Virus record (IMG/VR): IMGVR_UViG_3300045051_000356
Location: 1 to 53,555 of that record
DNA: 53,555 bases
DNA from: a virus
Direction: 5' to 3' (one strand)
This document shows, piece after piece, positions 53,364 to 53,555 of the stretch. Within the stretch, counting starts at the first letter, position 1; each line of letters starts with the position of its first letter. The notes beneath the pieces are model-generated. The model saw only the letters and a program-made list of their open reading frames with translations, had not been told where the DNA came from and ran no database searches. The position numbers and the translations under genes are program-made.

Positions 53364-53555
53364 TTGCCACCTCGCTTGGTTTCCACAGAAGTGCACTCCT
53401 CGGCCGTGGGCTCCCTGTCCAGCCAGCGGCCCGGCCCGTACGTGAGGACGACGTGGTCCATCCGAAATCCATCGCGATCGAACCGCACGACGAACCGGCT
53501 GGCCGTCGCCACTTCGATCACCGTGGCCGGTTCGAGCGGCCCCTTGTTGGCCAGA
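53360..53555 (-). CDS. C-terminal part of the small junction gene (starts at 243 of the circular map)
   Basis: This is the 3' end of the gene described at 1-243. Within this copy the frame runs from base 53555 to the TGA at 53360-53362 and ends CTSVETKRGGK. The bases 53429-53555 duplicate 1-127, so only 53360-53428 are new. The stop overlaps the ATG of the 32-residue gene. Confidence 0.7.
   Translation of the reverse strand, partial: LANKGPLEPATVIEVATASRFVVRFDRDGFRMDHVVLTYGPGRWLDREPTAEECTSVETKRGGK
53429..53555. repeat. Right copy of 127-bp exact terminal repeat (circular overlap)
   Basis: This is the second copy of the overlap described at 1-127. Removing one copy gives a circular genome of about 53,428 bp and rejoins the small gene that starts at 243 and ends at 53360. 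Confidence 0.95.

Overview
The window is a complete, circularly closed genome of a temperate tailed phage (contractile tail, myovirus morphology). The first 127 bases (1-127) are repeated exactly as the last 127 (53429-53555), so the unique genome is about 53,428 bp and one small gene runs across the junction. The DNA is GC-rich and nearly gapless. Almost all genes lie on the minus strand and most neighbours overlap by 4 bp (ATGA or GTGA), so they read as one very long, translationally coupled series. The virion is a mosaic: lambda-like head genes (GpA-type terminase, portal, S49 protease with nested scaffold, decoration and E-type capsid proteins) are joined to P2-like tail genes (sheath, tube, E/E' frameshift, tape measure, U, X, D, V, W, J, I, H-type fibre). 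The host is probably a high-GC Gram-negative bacterium. A sigma-region-4-like regulator at 52.2-52.9 kb resembles proteins I associate with Deltaproteobacteria/Myxococcota, but the host assignment is weak.

Layout, following minus-strand transcription: a phage repressor (17.3-17.7 kb) and operator-like palindromes sit before the early region. Early genes run leftwards from 17.2 kb: HNH nuclease, small unknowns, a C5 and a Dam-type methyltransferase, a DnaA-domain-IV protein, a replication initiator and a helicase-loader-like protein, a DUF2303 protein, an HNH/Ref-like nuclease and an SSB-tailed protein. They then reach an RNA cassette (tRNA-Ile, tRNA-Lys, RNA ligase, a 44-nt tRNA-like minihelix) and a cluster of small zinc-ribbon proteins. 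Transcription continues across the junction into 53.5 kb, through small genes and the sigma-like regulator, then terminase (51.9-49.4 kb), head (49.3-43.6 kb), tail (43.6-30.9 kb) and lysis (30.9-26.7 kb). After these come a RuvC-like nuclease, a third methyltransferase and an accessory block (21.0-24.0 kb).

Plus-strand genes are few: an excisionase-like HTH protein (17.8 kb), a tyrosine integrase (18.2-19.5 kb) and a putative lipoprotein with a repeat solenoid (20.3-21.0 kb), which looks like a lysogeny gene. Directly after the integrase lies the 5' half of a tRNA-Gly(CCC), taken as attP. The most interesting elements are: (i) the RNA ligase beside a tRNA-Lys(UUU) with an altered anticodon loop and beside a minihelix, which suggests tRNA repair or a decoy against anticodon nucleases; (ii) three promoters at 22.3-23.7 kb whose predicted start sites fall on or next to start codons (leaderless) and which share an operator-like half-site; (iii) three DNA methyltransferases without a restriction enzyme; and (iv) the sigma-like gene placed just ahead of the late genes. 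All functional assignments are from reading the sequence; no database search was run.
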